NCBI RefSeq assembly: GCF_035222485.1
Contig: NC_085921.1
Coordinates: forward strand, 2,542,001 to 2,606,000
Source: Podospora pseudoanserina
Taxonomy: Eukaryota; Ascomycota; Sordariomycetes; Sordariales; Podosporaceae
Reading direction: 5' to 3'
Length of the DNA stretch: 64,000 nucleotides
The position numbers and the translations under genes were made by a program. The notes under the pieces are model-generated. The model made no database searches and was not told where the DNA came from. It saw nothing but the letters and a program-made list of their open reading frames with translations. This document shows positions 53,601 to 64,000 of the stretch, piece after piece (positions within the stretch are counted from its first letter, which is position 1; each line of letters begins with the position of its first letter).

Positions 53601-55644
53601 AAATGGTCGTGGTGTTGAATTTCGCGGGTGTGTCGTTGACCTCGTCGTACATCTCAACATCATGAAGCAGCAGAAGCTGACCCAGCTTCACCAACTCCAG
53701 CGAGACGTACATCGACAGCGGAATCAACGTGTTGAGCGCAATCAGCATCGAGATGAAGACGTGGCTCAGCTGAACTGTCTCTCCGGAGAGATAGAAAGCC
53801 CTCCACTCCTCGTCCCTCCTCCACATGGTATACCCAGCCGTCAGACCGCCCGCAAGAACAAAAACAAAGACCACCAAAAGCAGCACAATCCGATTCAACG
53901 ACCGCTGCATCTTTGGCGCCTTCGCCCTAACATTCTTGTTGGCGTTCATCCTAATCTTGCACTCCTCCCCGGTATTAATCACCAGCCCCGTCGCCTCTTT
54001 GGTATTCCTGAGCGTCGAACCCCTATACACAACCTCATTCAACGTCAACGGCCTCGTCTCCCCACCCACCGTCACCCTCCCCTCATAATTATAAAGGTCA
54101 ATGTTCGGATCCTCCGACACGACCTCGGCCTCCACCGCGCCCATCCCCGCCACCGAAGCGCAGTGCTTCGCCAGCAACGGGCTCGCCTGCTTGCTCTTCA
54201 AGTTCGTCTCCCCATCCAACGCCATGGTCTCAATATACGCAATCCCGTTCTCGTTCGTCGCATGCAAAAGCACAATATCCGCCGGCACCGCATCATCCCT
54301 CTCCAACCGAATCACATCTCCCACCCTGATATCCTGCCACTCCGTCCTCACCCACTGACTCGGCTTCTCCTCCACCACCCCCCCTTCACTCTCCGTCCCC
54401 TTCAGCTCAAGCACAGTCATCTCCCCCTCCTTCCCCTCCGTCTTCTTGCCCCTCCTAACCAAACCGCCCGGTAATCTCCCCTTCCTCCCTTGCCCTCCCC
54501 CAGCCGCCGCCTCGGGATCCAAGACCCAAGCCCCGCTCCTATTCTCCCTCACGTCAAGCTTGTACCTCCTATAATCATCCCACCCTTCCTTCGCCATGCT
54601 CAAAGCCACAAAAGCCAACAACGGCCCAATAGTCGTGTACGTCCCCGTCGTCGACAGACCCGGCACCATCTGCAGAATACCAATCACCAAAAAGTAGAAG
54701 TTCGCCAGCTTCTTAAACTGGAAAAACAACTGTTTCGGCAAGAAGCTCCAGATGGTGTACCTGCTCGATCTAATCGCGTTGGACACATATGGCTTCCCCG
54801 TTCTCTCATCCTTGAACGGTTTCCTCCTTGCTCTTCCCGGGGACAGCAAAATGTGGCGACCGTCTTTGCTCGGAGGGATAGGTTTCTGGCGGAGGAGGGT
54901 TTCGAGGACGTATTTCTTGTAATAAGGGGCTGCGAAGTTTTTGAACGAGTGCCATTGTTTACGGGTTGTTTGTCGGTGGCGGGCTTTTTGGCGGGAGAGC
55001 CAGTTTAAAGGGACGGAAGTGTAGCTTGTTCGGGGTTCTCCGTCGTCGTCGTCGTCGTCGTCGGGTGTGGCTGAGGTTGCGGGAGCCATATTGTTCGAGG
55101 TGTTGTTGTTGTTATCGTCGTTGTTGTTGCTGTTGTCCAAGGCCAGCTGCTGGACGTCGGTGTTGCGCCTTTCGTCAAATGTTTGGCGGGGGCGGGTGAG
55201 GGAGATCCTTGACTCTTCTATGCGTGAGACGGTAGGGGCTCGGTAGGCACTTTGGGAGCTGGTGGAGATTCGCCCTGGTGGTAGCGGAGGGGAGAGGGTG
55301 CTGTTTTCCTGCGCGAGCTGTGTTGGTGACGGGCCGAGTTGTTGCGATGATTCGATTTTGTACAGTCCTGTTCTGACTCTAAGCGCTGGTGGCGGTCGTC
55401 GTGAACTGCTGCTGTCCAAGGAGTGACGAGCTCGAGGAAGACCACTGGCGAGAGTTGGGGGCGAGCTCAGGGATGGTCTCGTGGGCGTGTTTGTACCGCT
55501 GCGAGAAGACGGCTCGCGAGGCTCTGGCAGGGAGATTTGCGGGACACTGGGCGAAGTAGGCGCGGGTTGCGAGGTCTGTAACTCGATTTGCTCAAGCCTC
55601 GTCCTGAGCGCCTCTGCGGCGTCATGGTGGCTCCCTGGCGCCAT
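50675..55644 (-). CDS. P4-type ATPase, Dnf3-like phospholipid flippase
   Basis: A long intronless frame from ATG 55644, with about 1550 aa to 50980 and a further coding tail to 50675. Domains: disordered Ser/Gln-rich N-terminus; GKPYVSNAIRSSRYTIWSFL (start of the P4 core); DGETNLKSKQ; LSMYVSLELVKLGQ (P4-specific helix 4); DKTGTLT with the phosphorylated Asp at about residue 694; GDGANDVAMLQ near 1235; and a C-terminal six-helix domain with RFLSRLLFVHGRWCYARTGKYI. FRKMSVAGTAWLHD and DVEMYDEVNDTPA fit the Dnf3 branch, which flips lipids at the trans-Golgi and plasma membrane. After 50998 the evident tail (FGRASMSRLSRQF and ENPIDEFMSKQ, before the stop at 50675) is out of frame by two G-run indels. 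Confidence 0.92.
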
Positions 55645-57687
55645 GCCACCGAAATAGTGCTAGAGCTGACGAACGACCTGCGCGCGCAAAAGACAAAGGG
55701 CTCGGTGGAACAAAGGGATTGGGGGAGGATGAGGTGGGTGGGATGGGGGCGTGTCAAGGTGCGGCTGGCATGACCCGATTGGTGGTGTCCTTGCTTGTCT
55801 AGGACAAAGGGAGGTGGGAGGATGCTGTGGTATGGCAAGGAAAAACGTGTTGCAAGCAGTGAGGCCAAAAAGAGAAAAGAGAGCAAGTGTGACGCTCGGT
55901 AGAAAGCTGGGAACACCTCGATGTATGCTTGGCGGCTGAAATGCTTGAAGTCCGATATGCAAGGATCCCGGCTGCTTCTGTCAGTCCCACGTTTGTCGCA
56001 ACCCCCCCTGCGCTGCGCGCGCGTGTGCCGAGTTTTGTGTTGTGGCTGTGATAATCAGATGGGTCCAGAAGTCAACTCAGAACAAGACAAAGCCCGATCC
56101 CAGAATCCACAGCCTGACGTTCTCGCCGTCTGTCGTAGTGATAATGTTGAGAAAGTGTTGCAAAAAACTGTCTACAAGAACAGGTGGCCTGTGCAAGTGA
56201 TTGGATAGGAATGCAACCGGCCGGAAACAAGTCCTCGACACAACACCATTCATCAAATCAAGGAAAAAAAAGTTGGCAAGTCCAGACATCGCCGAGGTCC
56301 TCTTCCAAGTCCGCACCGCAACAAGAAACCCCACTAGACCATCGTCCGCGCAACACTCATATCCACCATCCGGCCAGCTCGCCATCATCGTCCGGCCCCG
56401 TTCTGTTATCAATCGCTCTCCTCTGTTCCACCCCGTCCGGCCTTTTCTAAAACCCCGTCTCTCCTATCCAGCATATGCAAAGAAAGTCTACTACACGGTT
56501 CCAACCCCACCACTCATTCTGGGAATACACCTCCGGTTAAACCTCTTGGCTGATCCGTACACACAACACAAAGTGGCACCCCCCATGGCACCCCCAGCCC
56601 CGGTATCCATTCACCGCATTCGAGTTGCCTGTTTGAGCTCCCGTATAAAACCACCACCTGACCCCAACAACGCCACACCACATCTTGGATTACGGTGTGT
56701 GGTGCGTGTGGTGTGTGTAGTGTGGACCCCTATCCTCTTCTTCCAAGTCTGAAGTTGCAGCGAGTGACAGACACCACCTGTCATATCAACGACATACAAT
56801 CGTGTCCATGGCTCTGGAACCTTAAAAGATGACAGGTTTGACAGGTTTGACAGTAACAAGTTTAAACCTCCCGGCTGTGCATTCACTCACTCCCAATCTA
56901 GCACCCATTGCTAAATCCAACCTGACATCCATCAAACCTGTCAGAGACCGGCCTAGAACCCAACCCTATATAGTACCTTACCTACATAGCAGCGGCAGGC
57001 AAAAAAAAACTAAAAATTGACCTTACATCAGATCTCACACTTCATGCAAAGGGGGGCACAGTGTCTCCCCTCCCCTTTCCATCCGGCCTCCAACAGCTCT
57101 GCTGTGCCCCAAATTATGCAACCGAGAAAGCTTGTCCAGCATTAATCATCACCACCATCTTTTCCCTTTCCCTCTCCCTTTCCACCAGGCAAAAAGACAT
57201 CACCAGCTGGCTGGCGACACGCGAATGCAACGGCGCGATTTTATTTCTTGGGCCCTCCATCCTCTCCCGTTGTTCCAGAGCCAGCGCATGCGCAACTCAT
57301 CCGGGCGGCTCGCTGCAGGTCATCTGCATCTCGTTCCGTCTCCTCCGGGCACTGCTTGGACTCGAGGGATGGGAGCTTCCGTGGTAGGGCCTTCACGAAG
57401 CTTACCCTCCTCCCCAACTAACCCCACATTTATCAGCCCTATCCACTGCTGTCAAAGCGTAGCCTTCATCACGTAATGCCGTTCCTATCTATCTAGTAAT
57501 CGTGAGATCTTGTTAGGCCTATGATCCATTCACATGGAAAGAGCACAAAGTCAGTGGTATTGTGTTTTCAATTAGGATCCTGCCGTGAAGTCATAACCTA
57601 ACACCCCACAGCACCAAAATAGCAGCTGAATAGCAACAAAGTGGCGAGTCCATTCCTATATGTATGCACACCACTCCGGGAATCCTC

Positions 57688-57731
<44 letters not shown>

Positions 57732-58461
57732 CATCGAGACTTCTTTCACACCTTCTCTCCTCTCCCTTCAGTCCCCGGCCCAGCCTCTGGTCCTGCTCTG
57801 TCTCTTTTCCTCTCCTGATCCCGCCATTTTGCTATCGGCGCCTTCCCAAATCAACTCCCTGTTCCCGAATCCGCCTTCCCAGTTATACGCAGCGCAAGAA
57901 AAAGCCCCAGTATTAGAACCTCGGTACCAGATAAATCAGCCTCCTGGGCCTCGCCATTCATCGCTTTTCTCGGAGCCCACCAGGTTGTTTTCCTGGCAGA
58001 CCACGAGCTCAAAGAAAACAAGAAAATATCGGAATAAATAACGAAAAAGGGAATAGTTATTAAAGCCTTTCCCAGGACCGCTGCAAGCCACAAAAGTCCT
58101 CGGAGTATCGAAATTTGATGGACGAAGAAAATAATCCGCAAATCAACATGACGAAAACGCAACGAAGTGGGATGCCAAACGAGATGTGAAAAAGTCCGGA
58201 ACCGCTGTGCCAGACGAGCACGAAGAGTGGGTATCGTCATGCAAAGTCGTGGCTAAATGATGAAATGGGACAAGAATGACATTCAAAATAGATTTCGATG
58301 GTGGGGGGTCGAGTTTGGCAGTGTAGATCGGAGATGAGCGAAATATGTCGTGAACTTTTGGTGTGTTGGAAGCTACGAAAGATAACCACGAAAGCTCCCT
58401 GGTATGTACAACGAAAATCCTCTCAAAACGCCGCAGAAAAAGCCGAACCGAAAACCGTTTC
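55645..58461. other. gene-poor interval of about 2.8 kb
   Basis: Promoter of the flippase on the left and probable 3' UTR of the homeobox gene on the right. I see no protein-like frame. It holds a 9-bp tandem GACAGGTTT (about 56829-56848) and a CT microsatellite (57685-57727). Confidence 0.5.
57685..57727. repeat. CT dinucleotide microsatellite
   Basis: A nearly pure CT run of about 43 bp with one CC interruption, in a non-coding region. Confidence 0.95.
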
Positions 58462-60407
58462 CTATTGGGCCTGGACGCTTTCTGGCGACAGAGAAGCCGG
58501 ATCCACGTCGTAATGTTTGAGATCCATGTACTGGTTCAGCTCTATCTCGCTCTGGCTCTGCTCCATGAAGGGCGAATGTGGGTGAAGCGGCAACGTCATG
58601 GTGTGCTTGTTGCCTGGGTACATGTCATTCATACTGCCGTCATCGGAAATGGCCGAACCATCGCACATTGGCGGCATCGACATGGGAGGAGATTCGCCGA
58701 CAATGGCCGGGTCGGGATGGTTGAATGAGAGCGGCGAGATGGAAGGCGGAGGAACACCCAGGCTGGCAGGATTCACCATGGGCGAGAAAGTACCGCTATA
58801 TGGCGTGAAGCTGCCAGCAGGAAGACCGTTGGGCTCTGGAGCTTGTGAGGCAAAGTAGTTGGGGCTCGAGAACTCTGATGGCGAGGGGGCTGTTGTCGCG
58901 GAGAGAGGATACTGGCGCATGTCCAGACTGCCGAAACCAGCACGGGTGTCGATCCGCAGATTTGGCCCGATGGGACCAAGCATGTTGGGCTGCTGGGGAA
59001 TTGGGCTGAAGATGTGTGGATTCTGCGTGTGTGGCTGGCCCTCTGGCTGAGTGATGTGGAAGCTCGGAGGGTTTTGCAAAAGCTGCATGGTCTGGAAGTC
59101 GATGGGACCTGGCACACTGCGACTACGCTGTCTCTTGTGGCCTGGCCCACGCATCATCATGGTGTGATGTTGAGCAGCAATTCCCCACTGGGTTTCCTGG
59201 AACATGCCCACATGCGGCTGAGCAAAGTTTGGCTGAGAAGAGGGTCTGGCCTGGGGCGACACGGGGGCAGACATGGAGAGCGTGTGGAGCTGGTCAAACA
59301 TCGGGGGGGGAGGAGGAGGCGGCGCGGTATGACGGTGCATGAACGACTCCAGGCTGACCAATTTGGCCAATTGACCGCTCAAAGCCTTGGGGTTACCACC
59401 GAGGTGGTGGGTCATGCAGCGAGAAGCTTGCAGGTCTTCAGTGAAGTCATTCACCTGGATGAAGGTCGAGGTGGTCGCCGAGTCCATGTAGAAGAAGGGA
59501 GCCTCGAGCAGCTCAATCGTGATTCCAGCGTGGTGATCATCCGAGTTATTGAGGTAGATGTTCTTGATGTAGGAGAATGGGTACTCGATCTTGTAGCCAG
59601 CCTGCTCGTTGTTGATATAGTAGGTCATGGTGCACTTGTCAGGGGAGTAGAAAACGATGAGATCCATCGCATTCTGCCCAACACGGGTCCATCTTCCGAT
59701 GGTGAGCGAGCGGCAGTTGAGATGATGAATCACTGAAAGCAACAGTCAGCTCACGTACTTGGCTATGCCGAATTAGAAAAACAACTTACAAACTTTGCCC
59801 TGGCCACCCTGCTCGGCGCCCATCATGCCCTGGTGTCCATAGGGGAACGGACCCGGGCGACCGAAGAAGCCAGGGATGCTCTTTCCGGATTCCATGGCTT
59901 GCATGGCAAGATATTGGCGCATAGATTCAGGAATCATGGTATCCAACTCCTCGCCGCTTTCGAGGCTCTTCTTTGCGAGCATCTTGATTTTGGCACGTCT
60001 TTGTGAGTGGTTAGCGAAGATTCGAACTATCGACAAAACACACACAAAACTTACCGGTTCTGGAACCAGATCTGAACAGACCTCTCGGTCATGTTGATTT
60101 CCTCCGCTATCCTCTCACGAACGGTAGCTGTGGGTGTGGGATTCTTGTTGAACTCAATCTCGAGCGTGGTCAATTGATCTTGAGTGGCGCGCTGTCGTTT
60201 TTGGTTCTTCTGCTGCTGGGTGAGAGTGCTCTTGCGGGGTGGGCGCCGCGAAGCGCTTTGCCCGGGCTTCGTCTCCATCTTCATATCCTTGGTGGGAGTG
60301 GTGGCATTAGATGCTGGCAATGAGGATTTGGTGGAGCATGGCGAAGTCGAGAGCTGAGGAGTGTGGAGGGTCAGGCCCTCCTCTTGCTTGACCACGTCGG
60401 TAGCCAT
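58462..60407 (-). CDS. pah1: homeobox transcription factor, Pah1/Phx1 type
   Basis: Three exons (60055-60407, 59790-59998, 58462-59732) encode 610 aa from the first true ATG at 60407; the frame extends upstream but without ATG. The homeodomain lies at about residues 60-125 and is complete: basic [25 protein letters not shown], then [23 protein letters not shown] and [16 protein letters not shown], with the recognition helix split by intron 1. A second conserved region follows ([46 protein letters not shown]), which marks the Pah1/Phx1 group. A long Pro/Gln/Ser tail ends the protein. In Podospora pah1 acts on hyphal growth and microconidia. A long unannotated upstream region suggests complex control. 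Confidence 0.9.
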
Positions 60408-63400
60408 TTCGGGCCCGGTGATCTTGCTGAGTTCTTCTTTTTGTGTTGTTTTATCGTCCAAGGGGTATCACCAATTAATAAGGGTAGATAAATGTCGCGA
60501 TTAGGCAACGATCGCAGTGATGTCGTCCAAATTCAATTCCACCTAGATTGTTGCGCAGATATCACTCGGCCTAGGCGGATGTGTCGAGATGGTGCGATAT
60601 TTTTCAAATCGTAGCTCGGTTGTCTGGTAGGGAGGTAGGTGTAGATTGTTGTCGCGACTCGACAAATAAATGCTGGAAAACTATGATGGGAAAAAAGCAG
60701 TTGCAAAGGAGCGTCGGTCCTGAACCAAGAAGCTGGAGCAGGAGGAGGTGGTAAATAATATGCGATCGCGTTAGGTCGTAGGTAGTAGTAGTACTAGTCG
60801 GTCGGCGGCGATGATCAAGATCGTCGTCGGCGAGGGCGAGGGCGAGGGCTAGGGCTATGGTGTTGGGGCTGCGAAGGCAAAAATGGGACCCGGAAGGAGT
60901 GAACGGGTCGCAATACAATTGAATTAGTTTATTCTAAAGAGAGTGACTGTGGTGAGAAGCAAAGCAAGAAGTGGGGGGGGAAGGAGGGAAGGAGGAAAAG
61001 GATGGGCTGCCGAGCGAGCGACGTGATGATGTGGACGATTGAGGTTGACGAAAAGAGAGACTGGGGAAAAAAAGAGCAGCACGGGGACATGGGGCTTCAA
61101 GAAGGAAAAGCAAAAAAGCGAGGGAACAGAGAGAGGCCCAGCGTCCCACTCCCACGCACTGGGCGGGTCTGGCGGCCCCTCGCCCGTCAAGCGCTCCCCA
61201 GAGCGACTGTCCAGCCAATCGCGGGACCCCAGCTGCAGCCGTACAGTGCGCGCGCCAACTGTGCACCCACCGCACCACGATCCAAGAGCTCACTCACACC
61301 CATCATCGGACCTGATGAGGGTGACCACACCAACAACACCCACCCACGCCGCATCCAAGTGCCAGGGCATTCTAGTGTACTACTTTCTTAGGTCCGGTAT
61401 GTTTCGTTATTTTCGTTTCTCTGAATCCAAGATAACTGTTCAGTCCACAGCAAGAAAAAGCCTGCTCGTTTCTCGGGGCCAGGGCTTTTACTGTTGTATG
61501 TATGCAGAGCAGTGAAACACGTGCGACACGACTTGGACCAGCTTCTCCGCGTTCCCCCATCCGTACCTGACGCGAAGCCAGCGGCACCCACCAGGCACTA
61601 CGGATACCTCGACAGCTGACCAGCTCCGAGTGTTTGCCTCAGTGTCTAGGATTCCGTTTATCAGCCCCTTTCACCACACTCAATTCTCACTGGTTTCCTG
61701 GTCTGGGCTCTGCGAAGGGCGTTCTGGCACCCCAACGTGCCCAAGTAGGCATGGCCAGCATGGTGGCCTGGTCTTAATAGGGGTCGTTCTGCCCCCCAAG
61801 TGCCCAGCAACCCGAGCCTTGATTCCGATATTCTACACTCTGGGCCGCTCCAGGCCACATCACCGCTCTGCCGGGACACTTAGGATGAGCTACCTCTGCC
61901 TCCCACGCAAGGGACACATCGAGAGCTGTGTGTGCTTGCTGCCGTTCGTCACACAGCGATCCGCAGACACGACTCGAGTCACCAAACACTGCAACCCGAT
62001 GTGAAGCTCGTGAACCACAGCCCCGCCAGTCCCTTGCTGCTACCCACAGTTTGGCGGGTCCTGCGGGTGTTGGTGCGTGGCCAGAGCATTTCTCAACGGC
62101 GCACTCTGACCACCTCTCACCACGCTTGTCCTCTTTGGTCTCTACCCGACAAAGAGTTCACGACTCAATGAACAACACAACTTTCGCTGGAATACCGGGC
62201 TCAGGGCCATTGTTGGTTGCCGATATCTTCTTTGAGGTCCCAGAAACATCATCCTCGACTGAGAGACCCATTTCAAGACAACATGCTGGAAATCTGTCGG
62301 TGTTCACTTCAAAAGGTTCGGCACAACAGGTGGACCAATCACAACCTTTCTGTTCCACACTTGCAGTTGGGGGTTAGGAAAAGGGGAAACAGCAGTGACC
62401 AGCACCACGCCAAGTCGCGATCCCGTACACAGTGCGTCTGTCGGGCAGCGAGCAGCAGCGCATCGTGGAGCTTTTCGGGGCCTGACCGGCCATCCGGCAC
62501 TGGCCCTGGAAAGGACGGCCAAAGTCCCCGGTGGTGATCATATCAGAACCACGGAAACAAGGATCTGATAACCTCCACTAGGTACAGTTCTGATACGAAT
62601 ATCTATGGAGGAGCTCGACGGATAGTCCATGGCAACAGCCGTGTACAAGAGTCTCCTGTGCTTCATACTTCGACTGCCCCCCCACCTTGGTTCGGCCGGT
62701 GGTGCTTTTTTCCTGATGTTTGCAGAGCATCGCCACCGCCTGTGGCACAATGCATCTGCTGTTCCTGCAGAAGCGCAGTGTTTCCCTCGACACTGTGTGC
62801 CAACCTGCCGTGTTCCTGCGTTAGTGTTGCTGTTCCTGCGGCGCCGGCGTCAGCAGCAGCACTCCTTTTTGTGTGCAGTAGGACGGAGAATCCCACGAGT
62901 AGGTAGACGCTCGATTCGGCAGGAGTGTGGTTTGCGTTTCCCTTCGGTCGCGATGCATAGGATTGTGTGGACCATTGAGAAACAACGCACAGCAGAACAC
63001 CCTCAAGCCGTACTGACGGTCCCGTTCGACCTGCCTCACAAGTTATGGACCGACCTGTAGGTACGGACATATGACCAAATCGTCTCAAACCACCGGCGTA
63101 CCAGGTCTGAGATTCTGACAGTCTGGCGTCTTATCCGACAGATGACAGGTAGGTACAGTAGTTCCCCTCCCAAAGAGGGGTTTTCAAGAGGGGAACGGCG
63201 TTAGCAGCTGGCTGTCGGAATGCATGCTGTGCAGGGCTGCCTGTGGAGGATCAAGAAAGTGACCCAGAAATAGAAAAGAAAAGAGGGAACCCCATTCCTG
63301 TCGACTCCGGCATTCGCCCACAACACCATTTCAAGCCTCTTGCTCCAACGAGCATAGATAGTCAGGGGCATGCGTACAACAACATACGGTATATACATCA

Positions 63401-64000
63401 TCTACCCGTCAATTCTCGGCCTTGGGGAATAGCTGCTGGATCCGAGACTTTGAAGATCTGGACAGCGACACACAGACAGCAGCAAAGCAGATCCCTACGC
63501 TACGGTAGTGCACTGTGCTCACACTGTCACACTCCTTTTCTCTCAAGTCAGACGGTGTGGTTCGCCCCACTTTACCCCTGAAGATGACCAAGGATCTCTG
63601 GCCAGGGGTTCCCGACAGAACACACGTGTGGGTCAGGTCCTCCTCCCTCCCCCCATCGGACGAAGGTGGCGCAATTGGTCGGCGCGTCCAAGAACCAGGC
63701 CGGCGCCTTTCCCCTTTTATGCTTCTCTCAGCAGTTGTGGCGATTTTACCCGTGAGGGAGAAAAGAAACGTTATCCCAAGCCAAGCCGCCAGACCTGCTG
63801 CCGGCTTTGGGCTTGGCGAGGAGAACAGGGCAATGGTAGGTAGCATCGTTTCGGTTTTTGCGGAGGGGTTTCTCGGCAACTCTGGAGCACGGGCTCTTCG
63901 GGGTGGTCAACTCACAACTTGTGTCTATGTACACACAGATATCATGCTCTTCATCATGTTGACATGCTTTTCTAACTCAGGATCTTTTACTCAACACACG
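60408..64000. other. gene-poor interval of about 3.6 kb
   Basis: Promoter and leader of the homeobox gene, then sequence without a convincing gene to the window end. Features: a GAGGGC repeat near 60834-60850, and a hairpin of two 9-bp arms GTTCCCCTC and GAGGGGAAC (63161-63196). Open frames here have random-looking translations. Confidence 0.5.
63161..63196. repeat. short perfect inverted repeat (hairpin)
   Basis: GTTCCCCTC at 63161-63169 pairs with GAGGGGAAC at 63188-63196 across an 18-bp loop that contains another GAGGGG. No T-run follows and no gene is adjacent. Confidence 0.6.

Noticed and set aside
52888-54474. 528-codon plus-strand frame
   Set aside because: Shadow of the P4-ATPase on the opposite strand, with no domain pattern of its own.
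61928-62377. 149-codon plus-strand frame and neighbours near the right end
   Set aside because: No ATG or poor start, random-looking translation, and several overlapping frames of similar length on both strands.

Overview
The window is fungal nuclear DNA. Introns are short (about 50-80 bp), with GT..AG ends and a CTAAC/CTGAC-type branch site close to the acceptor. The gene set fits a filamentous ascomycete of the Sordariomycetes, probably Sordariales (Podospora/Chaetomium-like): a Pah1/Phx1-type homeobox factor, a Zn2Cys6 regulator, a DHA2 efflux pump, large secreted/GPI-like proteins and a Dnf3-like flippase. All functions come from reading the translations by eye; no database was searched.

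Layout. 1-9.1 kb: 3' end of an ABCC/MRP transporter (1-1870), then four short proteins, mostly with one membrane span (2449, 4626, 5816 and 8591-9091). 9.1-15 kb: gene-poor, with small tandem repeats only. 15-17.7 kb: a decayed small secreted protein gene, an intact secreted protein (16111-17222), and 18 bp after its stop an intact-looking hAT-type MITE with a perfect 8-bp target duplication. 18.7-23.1 kb: housekeeping block with UGO1 (mitochondrial fusion) and YAH1 (mitochondrial ferredoxin) sharing a divergent promoter, then RRP15 (60S biogenesis). 23.8-25.5 kb: an internally duplicated Cys-rich surface-like protein. 26-31.3 kb: three neighbouring genes whose reading is interrupted: a Ctr copper transporter with one in-frame UAG at a conserved Trp, an MFS transporter with one frame change, and a NYN-nuclease/CCCH-finger gene with several breaks. 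32-37 kb: a Zn2Cys6 regulator and a DHA2 efflux pump. 38-39 kb: a secreted repeat protein with Kex2-type sites. 40-55.6 kb: dense housekeeping region with pICln, a conserved unknown, MFAP1 (splicing), POL12 (DNA polymerase alpha B subunit), a Sec14/Pdr16-like lipid transfer protein, an MDR reductase, a poly-Asn zinc-finger protein and a Dnf3-like P4-ATPase. 58.4-60.4 kb: pah1-like homeobox factor, followed by about 3.6 kb with no convincing gene.

Two features cut across genes. First, many coding sequences change abruptly from C-rich (C/A) to G-rich (G/T) on the coding strand part-way through, always in the same 5'-to-3' order. Second, several frame breaks in otherwise healthy or essential genes (MFAP1, the flippase tail) sit in or beside G-runs. 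Those look more like assembly indels than gene death. The Trp-to-stop substitutions cannot be explained that way, and the UAG in the copper transporter is a candidate for sexual-stage A-to-I mRNA editing.
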